The notes under the pieces were generated by a model that did not search any database, was not told the origin of the DNA, and worked only from the letters and a program-made list of their open reading frames with translations. The translations under genes were made by a program, and so were the position numbers. Shown piece after piece: positions 49,834 through 59,899 of a DNA stretch of 64,000 nt. Every line of letters begins with the position of its first letter. Position 1 is the stretch's first letter. Location: the NCBI GenBank assembly GCA_023091735.1, contig JALKBU010000090.1, positions 1 to 64,000 of the forward strand. The letters run 5' to 3'. The DNA is from Trichomonas tenax (taxonomy: Eukaryota; Parabasalia; Trichomonadida; Trichomonadidae).

Positions 49834-50511
49834 AATATAATTAAATGATTCAAGAATTTGCTTTACTGATTCTGTGATGTGAAATAAGATGAGAAAAAAC
49901 ATCAATATTAAAATGTCACCATAGATCGCTGTAAAACCAGTTTACTTCTATGACCATAGTGTGTTAAATATAGAAATGTATGTATACAATTGATCCCATC
50001 TATTTGTAAATTATCAAATCGTTCTCAGATAAATTATATTGAATTCTGACATGTAAACATGGCCAATTTTCAAAAAAATCTTAGAAATAATACGCTCTCT
50101 GGAGTTATGATAAAAATCATTTTTGTATAAAACTTTACATGACATAATATATATTACATTTTTAGCATTTTTGACTACTGAAAAAAATTACACCACAAAA
50201 GTGACATACTCACTTTTTATATTTACAACGCTTCTTAATTTTCATTTGCTATTTTCCGTCTAAAACTCCGATTTCTGCAATCCACAGTATATCAAAACAC
50301 CATATTCCACTGAAATAGTGACATTTCAAGTCGTGTGAAATAAAAGGGTTTTAAAAAATTATAACAGGGGGTTAGTCAAAAAATAGCAGGTATATTTTCG
50401 ACACTTTTTGAAAATTTTCGTCTTAATTTTTATTAATTGTATTGCTATGAAGCAACGCAAACAAAAATAGAGTCAAAAGTGAAATATTTTTTTACCACCT
50501 ATTCACAAAAA
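49834..50511. other. A+T-rich spacer before poly(A) polymerase
   Basis: No gene. It contains TGACATGTAAA at 50047, TTTACATGACA at 50133 and AAAAGTGACA at about 50200. TTCACAAAAAATG surrounds the next start. Confidence 0.45.
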
Positions 50512-51927
50512 ATGAGCCATCCAAGTGTCATTAGTTCGCCGATAAACCATGTCGCTGACATAGAGCTTGTCGGCCCCGACCGCTTGCGGATGTCTTTCAA
50601 TGAGAATTCGGAACCCTGCTTTTCAAGTGACGCAAAAGATAATAAGTATGATAAAAGACAGATATTTTTGATAGTTTTGCAGATTGCTGTGAGAAAGCAT
50701 TTACATCTGATGCTTAAACACTTCTACGCCTTCAGACCTAAAATATCAATCGAAATTTTCTCAAATGGATCTTATAAACTGGGTCTGTGGATGGATGACT
50801 CAGATCTAGACATTGTTGTAGTCTCATCGCCATGTTTAAGCTTTGATATAATTTTCAACAATTTTGATTTAGTTTTAAAGAAAATCCCAGGGATTTCAGC
50901 AGTAAAAAAGATCACAAACGCATATGTACCCATCATTAAAGTCGTTTATAATGATTTGAAAGTAGATATTTCATTTGCAAGATACTTTTCAGATATATTT
51001 CCAAAAAATTTTATAAGTTTAACAAATGCTGAGATGTCACGGCTCGATAAGACATCACAGCTGTCCATAAATAGCCTCAGAAATAACGAATTTATCCTGA
51101 ATTATGTTCCAAATTTAATTAATTTCCAAACGTTGGCAAAATTCATAAGATGTTGGGCAAAGCAGAGAAAGGTATTCGGAAACTTTTATGGATACCTCGG
51201 CGGCATAAATATTGCTATTTTGGCTGCCAAAATTTGCAAAAAATATCCTGAAGCACCAGTTAATGAGTTAATCTATAGATTCTTCGCTGAATACTCAAAC
51301 TGGGACTGGAGTACGCCCATAGCGCTCGATGATTCATCAATAATTGCATCAGATGACCATATGCAGATATTCACTCCTTGTTATCCTTCGATCAATAGCT
51401 CGCGAGCTGCAACACGAAGCAGCAAAGAACTGCTCATAAAGGAGTTCAAAAGAGCCGAATTGATGACAAAAGAAGTTTACCTGAAAGATATTCCATGGGA
51501 AATATTGTGCCAACAGTGCACCTTCTTCTGCGATTACAAGTTTTTCATCGCCGTGGACGTCTGTTGTTCTGATTCTAATTTATTACAAGACACTTCTGGA
51601 TTTATCGCAGCAAAACTTGTCCGTTTCACAAGATATCTTGAAGCCATTCAAGGTGTTGCAACAGCAGTAATATATCCGCAGGTGATTTTAGCACCAGAAA
51701 AGAATGTTTATTATATCGGAATTAATATTGACAAAAATGCGTCTAAAAAGATTGATGTCAGTCCGGCAAAGGACCAGTTCTTAAAATACGTCCAATCAAA
51801 CATCCACAGCGCGTTATTCAAGTTATCGATTCGTTTGATTAAGAAGAACCACATTGAATCAGAACATATTCCAGATGTCACCACCGAAGCTAAGCGTCTC
51901 AATATGAAGAAATTACATTTAACTTAA
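50512..51927 (+). CDS. PAP: canonical poly(A) polymerase
   Basis: A protein of 471 residues from the ATG at 50512. It adds the poly(A) tail to mRNA in the nucleus. The nucleotidyltransferase core has GSYKLGLWMDDSDLDIVVV (catalytic Asp98 and Asp100) and KVDISFAR (Asp152). The central domain has FRKIKLWAKR-like FIRCWAKQRKVFGNFYGYLGG and NWDWSTPIAL. A later MQIFTPCYPSINSSRAATRS corresponds to the M.I.TPAYP..NS....S signature of canonical eukaryotic enzymes, which separates it from TUTases. The RNA-binding C-terminal domain is present but weakly conserved. The upstream region AT-rich frame from 50437 has only TTG and was not used. The Lys/Arg-rich nuclear-localisation tail of animal enzymes is short or absent. 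Confidence 0.9.
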   Translation: MSHPSVISSPINHVADIELVGPDRLRMSFNENSEPCFSSDAKDNKYDKRQIFLIVLQIAVRKHLHLMLKHFYAFRPKISIEIFSNGSYKLGLWMDDSDLDIVVVSSPCLSFDIIFNNFDLVLKKIPGISAVKKITNAYVPIIKVVYNDLKVDISFARYFSDIFPKNFISLTNAEMSRLDKTSQLSINSLRNNEFILNYVPNLINFQTLAKFIRCWAKQRKVFGNFYGYLGGINIAILAAKICKKYPEAPVNELIYRFFAEYSNWDWSTPIALDDSSIIASDDHMQIFTPCYPSINSSRAATRSSKELLIKEFKRAELMTKEVYLKDIPWEILCQQCTFFCDYKFFIAVDVCCSDSNLLQDTSGFIAAKLVRFTRYLEAIQGVATAVIYPQVILAPEKNVYYIGINIDKNASKKIDVSPAKDQFLKYVQSNIHSALFKLSIRLIKKNHIESEHIPDVTTEAKRLNMKKLHLT

Positions 51928-52431
51928 TTTAGGTAATAAATATATAGATATTATATAACATTTATATTCACTTAAGCGTAAATGTCATTAAATCATATAT
52001 TTCATTTCGATATTTTCAATTTAAAGTAGTAGTTTAACAAGTAATTTTTGAGATTTTAAATTATGCTTTTTTAATCATCATTTAGCAGTATCACCATGCT
52101 ATACTATAGTGAAAGAAACCAAATATTCAAGTATTTTTGTCCAATAATAACTCCTGGTGATCTTTCGTAGGCACAAAATTCGAAAAATGAAACATGCATT
52201 GAATAATTTTGATAAATCTCATTGAACTTTAGTTTTTTCTTAACTAATGCTCATCAAAAAACAATGTGTTTATTTTTACATAGATTCAGTTTAATGCCGC
52301 AATTTCTTTTCTGTGCCTACAGGCTTTTCTTATAATTGTTGCTCAACACTCAAAATAGCATTTAAAAGAAAAAATTAAAAAAGGTTATTGAAAAATAAGG
52401 TTCCTAATTTTTGCTTTATTTTTCGAGGCAA
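51928..52431. other. A+T-rich spacer
   Basis: No gene or repeat seen. It lies between PAP and the fold-back element. Confidence 0.4.
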
Positions 52432-53074
52432 AATTTTTCCTTCTACGGTGTAGTCCCGCGACCTTCATAACTTTTTATCTGATCAATATTTTTTCGATTT
52501 GAAAGTACTTTCATGTACATATTGATAGTTGTCTATCCAGTGGTATAAGTGGCGCAGTCTATATATCTATCAAATCATTGATTGCATTTCAAATCGTCCA
52601 AAAATATACGATTTCCAGCATAAATGTATGCGCTACTATGCAGCATATGATATTTTTATGTGTATTATTGATTCAAATGCCTCTTATACGCTTAAAATTA
52701 AAAATGCAACTAATTCGTTAATTGATTTGAGGGCGATTATACACATGAAAGTTATTGAATTTGATGGGATTTGGATTTGCAGCTGTAATAATGTAAAATT
52801 TTAGAATCTTAGATTTGGCAATGAAAAAAAATTATGCGCTGAGACACCATCTTTCCTCAGCGCTGCATAGTAGTGCATACATTTATGCTGGAAATCGTAT
52901 ATTTTTGGACGATTTGTAATGCAATCAATGATTTGATAGATATATAGACTGTGCCACTTACACCACTGGATAGACAACTATCAATATGTACATGAAAGTA
53001 CTTTCAAATCGAAAAAATATTGATCAGATAAAAAGTTATGAAGGTCGCGGGACTACACCGCAGAAGGAAAATTT
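52432..53074. mobile_element. fold-back element with 213-bp inverted arms
   Basis: The left arm 52432-52644 and right arm 52862-53074 are reverse complements over about 213 bp with about half a dozen mismatches. Both run through GTAGTCCCGCGACCTTC, GAAAGTACTTTCATGTAC and GTTGTCTATCCAGTGGT. The spacer is about 217 bp. A 91-codon frame (52529-52804) crosses left arm and spacer but has no recognisable protein domain. The structure suits a fold-back transposon or large MITE; no target-site duplication was identified. A transcript would form a long double-stranded hairpin. Confidence 0.8.
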
Positions 53075-53565
53075 TTCCCATTTTTCGATTCCACATCTAG
53101 ACTTGCAAAAATCCTAACAATATAACTTTAGCTATTTCACACCTATTATTGGTCTGGATGCAAGGGTTTGATTTTCGAGCTCATTGGCGACATTTTTTAA
53201 TACTGATAATATTTACAACCTCATCTCATTAATTTCTAAAAATAGCTTTAATGGATCATGATGCATGAGTCATATCAGCACATGCCATCACTGACTTCCT
53301 CATATTATCGACATTCATGTATATCCAGATGATAACCTTAATCAAAAACTCTAATTTCTCTATTTTTCATTACATGACAGTTTTGTAAACTTTACATGAC
53401 ATAGAGTTTTTAGCACGAACATAACATAACGTTAAATGCTTGTATTATAATTTTTTTTGTTTGTATATTATAAAGTTGTATTTTATTATATTTATCTCCT
53501 TCCCATTTTCAAAAAATTCACATAATGAAAAGACGAACGAAAAAGTTTTAAAAGAACAAAATTAA
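53075..53565. other. A+T-rich spacer with paired motif
   Basis: No gene. It contains ATTACATGACA at 53369 and TTTACATGACA at 53391. It is downstream of the next (minus) gene, so this pair is not at an obvious promoter. Confidence 0.45.
53369..53401. promoter_or_regulatory. paired TTTACATG motif
   Basis: Starts are 22 bases apart. It lies between two gene 3' ends, the PAP gene and the Q-rich gene, with the fold-back element to its left. Confidence 0.35.
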
Positions 53566-56271
53566 TTAATACTGTCCCCACTGCTGACTTTGGTCTTGTT
53601 GTGGGTACTGATACTGCGGCTTTGGCCTCTGTGTGGAGACCTGTGGATATCCTGGTGATGAATTCATGCCTGGCTGCGGCTGGAATCCTTGATTTCCTTG
53701 CGATTGTTGAATAACAATCTGCGGAATTCCTGGATTAGAGTTCCTTTGGGGCTGCTGCGGAACTGGAACGGGTTTTGGCTGGAAGTTGGGGTTCTGGGAC
53801 TGATATTGTGGTGGGACATTAGGATATTGAGGATTTGGCTGTAGAACGGGGTTTGGATTCTGACTACTCATCTGTGGATAGTTTTGATATTGCTGCTGAT
53901 AGTCCTGCGGTGGAATTCCCTGTTGTTCCTGTGGGTAATTTCTTTGTGGAGACAAATTCTGTGGATCTTGTTGGAAGTTGCGTTGTGGATAATTCTGCGG
54001 CTGCTGTGGAATGTTTTGTGGATATCCTGGTGGTGGCTTTTGATAATTTTGTTGATTTGGATATTGCTGTTGTTGCTGTGGAGGCTGCTGTGGATAATTC
54101 TGTTGCTGCGGAGGCTGCTGAATGAAGTTTTGTTGCTGTGGAGGCTGCTGTGGATAATTCTGTTGCTGTTGTTGTGGTTTTTGAACAAAGTTCTGCTGTG
54201 GCGGATATCCTTGTGGCTGATTCATTGGTTGCATCTGTGGTGCGAATTGATTTGGTTTCTGCTGTGGCTGTTGTTGCTGGCTTATTTGCTGTGGTGGGAA
54301 TTGTCCGTATGGAGGATATTGATTTGGTTGTTGTTGTGGCTGCGGAGCGAATTGGTTCTGCTGCTGTGTGTTTGGAAGCTGCGGTGCTCCGAATGGATTC
54401 ACTGGCTGCTGAGATTGTGGCTTCTGTTGTGGCTGTTGATTTGTAATTTGTGCAGCAAATGGATTTCCTGGAATAATGCGAGGATCGTTGTTCTTTATTG
54501 TGCCTTCGCATTCGTTGATTTTGATGAGGTATGTTCCATCTTCTGTTTCGACAGTGGCATCAACGCCCTGCAAGACAATGATTCCGAGTTCGTGGTTCAA
54601 CGAAACTCTTGATTGGAACTTCGTATTTAAAGCCAATCTCTTGTCCTGAATCATTGCACCAATCGTTAACTGAAGACCGCCAACTCTTCCCTTGACATTG
54701 CATTTCTCGAGTTTGCTTGCGATGTCTTGTTGTCCTTGCTTCTTGGCGCTCCTCTCTAACTCGAGCTGGAGATCCGCTTCACGCTTCATTGACTCATTCA
54801 AGTTCTCATTGAGTCTCTTGACTTGGTTGTTTTGCTGATTGATGATTGTTTCCATCTTCGGAATCTCAGCGTTTGCGCTCTCCAATTGTACAGTGAGCAA
54901 TGAGATCTTATACTCGAGATCTTCGATCTTCTCCTTTGAGCTCTTCTCGAGATTTTCATACTTCGCTTGCATTTCTTTCATTTGTACATCGAATTTTTGA
55001 TTATTTTCAGCAATTTGTGCTTCATATTTTTCGTTATTTTCTTTCATTTGAGCTTCGAATTTTTCATTGTTTGCTGCGATTTGTGCTTCGAGTTCTTTCT
55101 TTTCTGCTTCAAGTTTCTCTTTGTTCGACACCGTTTGTGTTTTGAGCTCTTTAATTGTTGACTGAGATGCTTCGCTGATAGAGTTAATTTGCGATTTGTA
55201 AGTTTCTTCTTGTTGATCGAAAGATGCCTTCATTGCCTTCATATCGTTGATGAGACCAACGTTCTTCTCTTGGAGAGCACGAATTCTTGTCGCTGACTCT
55301 TTGGCAATCATAATAACTTCATTCTTTAATGAATCTTCTTGAATTTCTTTTTCGTAATAGGCCACACGTGTTGCTGACTTTTCAACAGGAATTGCTACTG
55401 GAATAGATTCTTGGCAACCTAACATTGGTGGAATATCTTCATTATTTTGTTCAATTTTAGCAGCAGGTGGTTCTTCTTTGTGTTCTTCAAATACCGGTGC
55501 TTCAATTTGTGCCTGGCTCACAACTACATCATTTTGTGGTGTTTCTGAAACCGTTGTCTCTTGATTTGAATTTGTTTCGATATTTTGTGAAATTTCTTCG
55601 TTAGCATTGCTTGTTTCTTCGATAGTAGGCTTTTCAACCGGAGTTTCAGGTATTGGTGCAGTAATTTCTTGTGTTTTTGGTGGATTTTCTTGAATTGTAA
55701 TTTTTTCGCTATTTTCGGGAGTAATTTGTTCAATTGGTGACGATTGTTCTGTAGGTGGAGTAATTTCGATATTTGGCATTTCCGAATTAGAATTGTTGAG
55801 ATTTTGATTCGAATCGATTTGAATTTCATTTGTGGTTGGAATTGGATCAACAACATCGTTCATAGGTTCATGTATTGGCTGAATCGGAGTGGTTTCTGTT
55901 GGCGTTGACAAGATTTGAACAATTTCATTTTGTGTATCAGGCAAAGGAGCGGGTGAAAATAGCTCGTTCTGCGGAAAATCCTCAACTATAGTTCCATCCT
56001 CATCATTTGGAGCCTCATATTGCACATTTTGGAATGGAGAGTATCCAAAATTGTAAGGATTATCGAATTGCTGGTCATTGGAGTAATTTCCAGGATACCT
56101 CATATACATCGGTTGATAAGCTGGGTCTCCGTATGGATTCGACATATCTGGTTCCGGAATTGGCTCTGTTTGGCTTTGCTGCTGCACCTGCTGGTTTCTC
56201 TGCTGTACGTTCTTCGCGTTTCCTTGTGACGAATAAATATAAGGATTGTATGAATAAGTGTAATTGAACAT
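53566..56271 (-). CDS. glutamine/proline-rich coiled-coil protein
   Basis: A protein of 901 residues, not recognised. Residues 1-110 are Tyr/Asn/Gln/Pro-rich and 110-290 are acidic low complexity. Residues about 300-520 form a long coiled coil (KELEAQIAANNEKFEAQMKENN, with repeats of NEKFEAQ/NQKFDVQ). A small folded domain follows (about 530-615: KGRVGGLQLTIGAM, LGIIVLQGVDATVETEDG, YLIKINECEGTI). The last 280 residues are Gln/Pro repeats such as QQQNYPQQPPQQ, three or four near-copies encoded by tandem DNA repeats at about 54060-54175. It has no signal peptide or membrane segment. The prion-like tail suggests a condensate or cytoskeletal scaffold; this is inference. The antisense frames here are by-products of the repeats. 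Confidence 0.6.
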   Translation of the reverse strand: MFNYTYSYNPYIYSSQGNAKNVQQRNQQVQQQSQTEPIPEPDMSNPYGDPAYQPMYMRYPGNYSNDQQFDNPYNFGYSPFQNVQYEAPNDEDGTIVEDFPQNELFSPAPLPDTQNEIVQILSTPTETTPIQPIHEPMNDVVDPIPTTNEIQIDSNQNLNNSNSEMPNIEITPPTEQSSPIEQITPENSEKITIQENPPKTQEITAPIPETPVEKPTIEETSNANEEISQNIETNSNQETTVSETPQNDVVVSQAQIEAPVFEEHKEEPPAAKIEQNNEDIPPMLGCQESIPVAIPVEKSATRVAYYEKEIQEDSLKNEVIMIAKESATRIRALQEKNVGLINDMKAMKASFDQQEETYKSQINSISEASQSTIKELKTQTVSNKEKLEAEKKELEAQIAANNEKFEAQMKENNEKYEAQIAENNQKFDVQMKEMQAKYENLEKSSKEKIEDLEYKISLLTVQLESANAEIPKMETIINQQNNQVKRLNENLNESMKREADLQLELERSAKKQGQQDIASKLEKCNVKGRVGGLQLTIGAMIQDKRLALNTKFQSRVSLNHELGIIVLQGVDATVETEDGTYLIKINECEGTIKNNDPRIIPGNPFAAQITNQQPQQKPQSQQPVNPFGAPQLPNTQQQNQFAPQPQQQPNQYPPYGQFPPQQISQQQQPQQKPNQFAPQMQPMNQPQGYPPQQNFVQKPQQQQQNYPQQPPQQQNFIQQPPQQQNYPQQPPQQQQQYPNQQNYQKPPPGYPQNIPQQPQNYPQRNFQQDPQNLSPQRNYPQEQQGIPPQDYQQQYQNYPQMSSQNPNPVLQPNPQYPNVPPQYQSQNPNFQPKPVPVPQQPQRNSNPGIPQIVIQQSQGNQGFQPQPGMNSSPGYPQVSTQRPKPQYQYPQQDQSQQWGQY

Positions 56272-56764
56272 TTATTAATTAATGTCAATGTCAACGGAAA
56301 AGTGTCAAAATTTTAATCCAATTCATTCAATCAAATTTACATTGTCAAACCTTCAGAAAATTGAATTAAAAGATCCGATTTACGTGTCAATTTATTTCTT
56401 TTTTATCAAGTAAATTTATTTTTTGCCGAGTAAAATAAATTTTGACAAATAAAATCAAAAACAGTTGGATTACGATAATTTATATTAAATTTTATCATTT
56501 TATCATATTTCAAACCATTTCAACACTTTTATTTAAAATTTCGGTTATCCTCATTTTATAATCTGATAATCTTTCTTTCAAAATGATAATAATCAAATAA
56601 AAACCATATAAATATATAGCAATGCAAGTGTATTATTTGTGTATATGGTTTATATTCATTTCTTTTTAGAATATATGGAGTTATGAGATGATTTAGGGAT
56701 CCGAGTGAGAAATAAGGTTTAAAAATAATAAATAACAAAACTTTAAAAACAAACAAAAAATAAA
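56272..56764. other. A+T-rich spacer between two minus genes
   Basis: No gene or motif seen. A 70-codon minus frame (56556-56768) is Phe/Ile/Leu-rich chance sequence. Confidence 0.4.
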
Positions 56765-58942
56765 TCAAGTATTGAGATGGAATACTTGGAACGGGTTGGA
56801 ATTTTCTAACCTTTCTTGCATCTTCTTGTAATTTTCACGCTCAATGAACTGCATGATTGCTTTCGATCCTCTAATGTTGTTGACACCTGGTTTGTAGATA
56901 CGCGGCGAGTTGATATTTGGAACTTGGTTTCTTCTGGCAGAGAGCTTCTGAGCACCGAGGTTCGCCTGCTTAATCTTTGCAGGAAGATCTGCAGCAATAG
57001 GAGGAACTTCAGGAGACTTTTGACTGTGCCTAAACAAAACTTTTCGAGGAGAATTGAGAAGATCATCGATTTCACTAGGTTCAGTGATTGGCAATTTGAT
57101 TTCTGGACGTGCTGGTTCATCGAGAATCAACAGGAAATTTTGTTTTGGTGAAATGTCATCTGTGTTTTGAACTAAATTTGATGGTCTCATTGCAGTTTCC
57201 TTTTGCATTGACTCTAATAGCGATCTCTTGATTTCTGGGAGCAGCTTCTCTCTTAGTTTCTGTATATAGTTCGGTTGAAGAACATCAGGCGAATTATTTT
57301 CTAATTTTTCATATTTTTCCGCCTTTTCGAACTTGTTGTTGATATTCGATGAAGTAAGTTCTGTCTGAACAGAAATCTCATTGTATATCGATCTGTCTAC
57401 AATGATTTCATTTGGTTTTAATGAGATAAGATTTTGTTGATCAGTGACTGCATTTAACTGTGGATTATCTGTGTCAGCATTGAGTTTGAGATCATTACCT
57501 TTAGATTTCGATGAAGGAAGAGATGCTTGTGAACTAAATTGAGAGTTTTGAGATGGCGCTCCAGAAACCGATGAAATCTCTTTCTCCGAACTAGCGCTTG
57601 AGTTCTGCTGATTCGTTGTGATTCGTTTTTGCGATTGTTGTGCTGAATTGTTTTGAATCTTTGTGTTTGTTTTATCTTTACTCGAGTTTACATTAGAGTT
57701 GATGTTCTTTTGGCATTTTGGTGCATCTGCATTAGTTTTAGAAGTGTCCTGATTAGTTTTTGGATTTGATTTGAGACTTTGCTTATTAATTGCTTTTGGT
57801 GCAGCCTTTGCGCTTGGTTTCTTGGGCTTTGATGATGCAGCTTTCGATTTCCCTTTCGATTTTCTATTAATTTGGATATTATTTGCCGTTTCTGGTTCGC
57901 TCTCTTTAATCTCTTCTTCTGCTCTATCAATGTTATCATTCTCATCATCATCTTCGATGTTTTCATTGTCATTTTCGAAATGAGCTTCATTTTCCAAATT
58001 GTTTTCATCCTCTTCTTGGCCATTATAGTTTTCATCGTCATTTTCATCAACATCTTCTTCCTCAGCGTTCATGACATCGTTTTGAATTTCATTGTTAATT
58101 TCGATGTTATTTTCGCATTCAAAGATGACATCAGATGCCAAATTGAGAGGAATCTCTGGCTTCACAATGAACAGTGAATCAGCGCTTTTAATTGACCTAT
58201 TTTTGAACAAATAAGCGAGACGCGCAACAGATTTATAGTATTCTTTGCATTTTTCAGTTTCCTCTTCAAGTTTCGCCTGCAGTTCCTGGCAATTTAATGT
58301 AACGTCATTGAAATCTGATTGAAGTTTTAAATGTGCCGCATTTAGTGTTTCATAGTCCAGCTGTGTCTGTAAAACTAGTTTCTGGGCAGACTGAATGATC
58401 TTTAGATAGTACTGTTCACGCGTTTTCAAATGCATAAGTTGTTCTTCAATCGGTAATTTCACCATTTCTTCGTTATTGAAGATTTTAGTTTCTATTTTGA
58501 GTGTAGGAATGTCTATAGTGTCGTATGAATCCTTAGAAGGGCCTTGAATCGTTTTCAAATATTCGACCCAATTCATGAATTTAAGAGACATGTCATCGAA
58601 ATTTTTTCTGGCGTTATTCAAATTGCTACTCCACTTCTCCATTGATGAGAAAAGGGACCTTAAACCACTATTTACCGTTTCACTTAATGCTTTGTCGTGA
58701 TCTGCTTTTGTTGTTTTCAATTCTTCATCGAAATCTTTACACCTTTCCTTCTGTAGCTTCGCCCATCGAATGAGAGCGTTCAATTGCGTCTGATTTTGCT
58801 GTGAGAGCATATTATCGAGTTGCTCGCGGATGCTGTCTTTGTTGATCTGCTCAAGCTCCTCCGGCATGCACTCGAGCTTCGTCAGATCGTCTATGATGCG
58901 TTTTGTCGCTCCTGCGATATTATTCTTAAATTCAACATCCAT
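56765..58942 (-). CDS. coiled-coil protein of unknown function
   Basis: A protein of 725 residues. Residues about 1-260 are mostly helical and coiled-coil (LDNMLSQQNQTQLNALIRWAKLQ, then EEQLMHLKTREQYYLKII and QSAQKLVLQTQLDYETLNAAH). A highly acidic tract follows (about 285-345, EEEDVDENDDENYN), then a Lys/Ser/Asn-rich low-complexity region (KSKGKSKAASSKPKKPSAK). A C-terminal block with SP and TP sites and basic residues ends it (LNSPRKVLFRHSQKSPEVPP, IYKPGVNNIRGSKAIMQFIE). It has no membrane segment. It could be a centrosomal or cytoskeletal protein, but I cannot assign a family. Confidence 0.55.
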   Translation of the reverse strand: MDVEFKNNIAGATKRIIDDLTKLECMPEELEQINKDSIREQLDNMLSQQNQTQLNALIRWAKLQKERCKDFDEELKTTKADHDKALSETVNSGLRSLFSSMEKWSSNLNNARKNFDDMSLKFMNWVEYLKTIQGPSKDSYDTIDIPTLKIETKIFNNEEMVKLPIEEQLMHLKTREQYYLKIIQSAQKLVLQTQLDYETLNAAHLKLQSDFNDVTLNCQELQAKLEEETEKCKEYYKSVARLAYLFKNRSIKSADSLFIVKPEIPLNLASDVIFECENNIEINNEIQNDVMNAEEEDVDENDDENYNGQEEDENNLENEAHFENDNENIEDDDENDNIDRAEEEIKESEPETANNIQINRKSKGKSKAASSKPKKPSAKAAPKAINKQSLKSNPKTNQDTSKTNADAPKCQKNINSNVNSSKDKTNTKIQNNSAQQSQKRITTNQQNSSASSEKEISSVSGAPSQNSQFSSQASLPSSKSKGNDLKLNADTDNPQLNAVTDQQNLISLKPNEIIVDRSIYNEISVQTELTSSNINNKFEKAEKYEKLENNSPDVLQPNYIQKLREKLLPEIKRSLLESMQKETAMRPSNLVQNTDDISPKQNFLLILDEPARPEIKLPITEPSEIDDLLNSPRKVLFRHSQKSPEVPPIAADLPAKIKQANLGAQKLSARRNQVPNINSPRIYKPGVNNIRGSKAIMQFIERENYKKMQERLENSNPFQVFHLNT

Positions 58943-59181
58943 TTTAAATTAAGGTTAAACAATTTTATATTGTGAAGATTACAACATTCAAAAAATGACA
59001 ACGAAAATTTTTAATGCCCATTTTCACGCCAATTGACGGATTTTTGAGTTTGTCAGATTTTAAAATTTTATAAAAAATATACGTTTAGGTCTGCATTCGA
59101 TTTCCTTCGAAAACACTTGAAATATATTCTGTTTTAGTCCTATAGTCTATTTATCACATTTTTTTGTTTGAAAAAGTGAAT

Positions 59182-59355
59182 CTAGAGGCGCGTGATCTCA
59201 TTCTCCATCTCTGAAGTATCGAAATCGAAAACAGTCATTGCCACGTAGTTTTCTAGAGGGTTAGTTCTGTGCTGTGTGAATGTTTCTGTCGCGCGTTTAA
59301 TAGCTTTTCGAAAAGTTCTGAAATTATTTTGAATGTCAGATTTCCATTTTACATG
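59182..59355 (-). CDS. short open frame, possible C-terminal exon or relic
   Basis: Open from after a TGA at 59356-59358 to TAG at 59182-59184. It reads NNFRTFRKAIKRATETFTQH, then NPLENYVAMTVFDFDTSEME and NEITRL. Codon use and G+C rise sharply over the surroundings, which suggests real coding. There is no ATG before the internal Met (VAMTVF), so it is a relic, a second exon or a very short protein. The family is not recognised. Confidence 0.35.
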   Translation of the reverse strand, partial: HVKWKSDIQNNFRTFRKAIKRATETFTQHRTNPLENYVAMTVFDFDTSEMENEITRL

Positions 59356-59541
59356 TCAAAAATTATTAGTATATCATTCATCCGATCGATTTCTGTCTTA
59401 GAAAAGATTTTAAACAAATAGAGACGCATAGTTCAATGGATAGCATTTACTCATTATAAAACTTTTGAGTAAATACAAACATATTCATTCCAAACCACTG
59501 TTTGCCCCTTTATCCCATAGTTCCAAAGTTCTGCAGATAAA

Positions 59542-59571
59542 TTTACATGACATAATTTAAATTACATGACA
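59542..59571. promoter_or_regulatory. paired TTTACATGACA motif (unit A)
   Basis: TTTACATGACA at 59542 and ATTACATGACA at 59561, starts 19 bases apart. Confidence 0.4.
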
Positions 59572-59869
59572 AAAATACAATCCATAGGACAAATTAAGAT
59601 CTTTGATTTGGAACAGGCTTCGAGAGTTACACATTTAAATGTCTAAAGGCTCGTTATTAGATATATAAAAATTATTAATTCTAAACCAGAATTTGCTCCC
59701 GTTGGATCAATCGCTGACAAAAACACTTTAATAAACTTTGGGCAAAGAGTGATATAGCAGATAAAAGTTTGATTGTCAGGCATATTTGCATTTTAAGTAA
59801 ATCGAAAATATTTATTCTAACCTAGCGTTTGCCTCTTTATCCCATAGTTCGAACCGTCCGATGATGAAT

Positions 59870-59899
59870 TTTACATGACATAATCAAGTTTACTTGACA
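59870..59899. promoter_or_regulatory. paired TTTACATGACA motif (unit B)
   Basis: TTTACATGACA at 59870 and TTTACTTGACA at 59889, starts 19 bases apart, 257-286 bases before the DZIP1-like start. Confidence 0.4.

Noticed and set aside
54000..54500. Several long frames on both strands over the Q/P repeat tract
   Set aside because: They are by-products of CAG/CAA-type repeat DNA; the minus-strand 901-residue frame explains the region.
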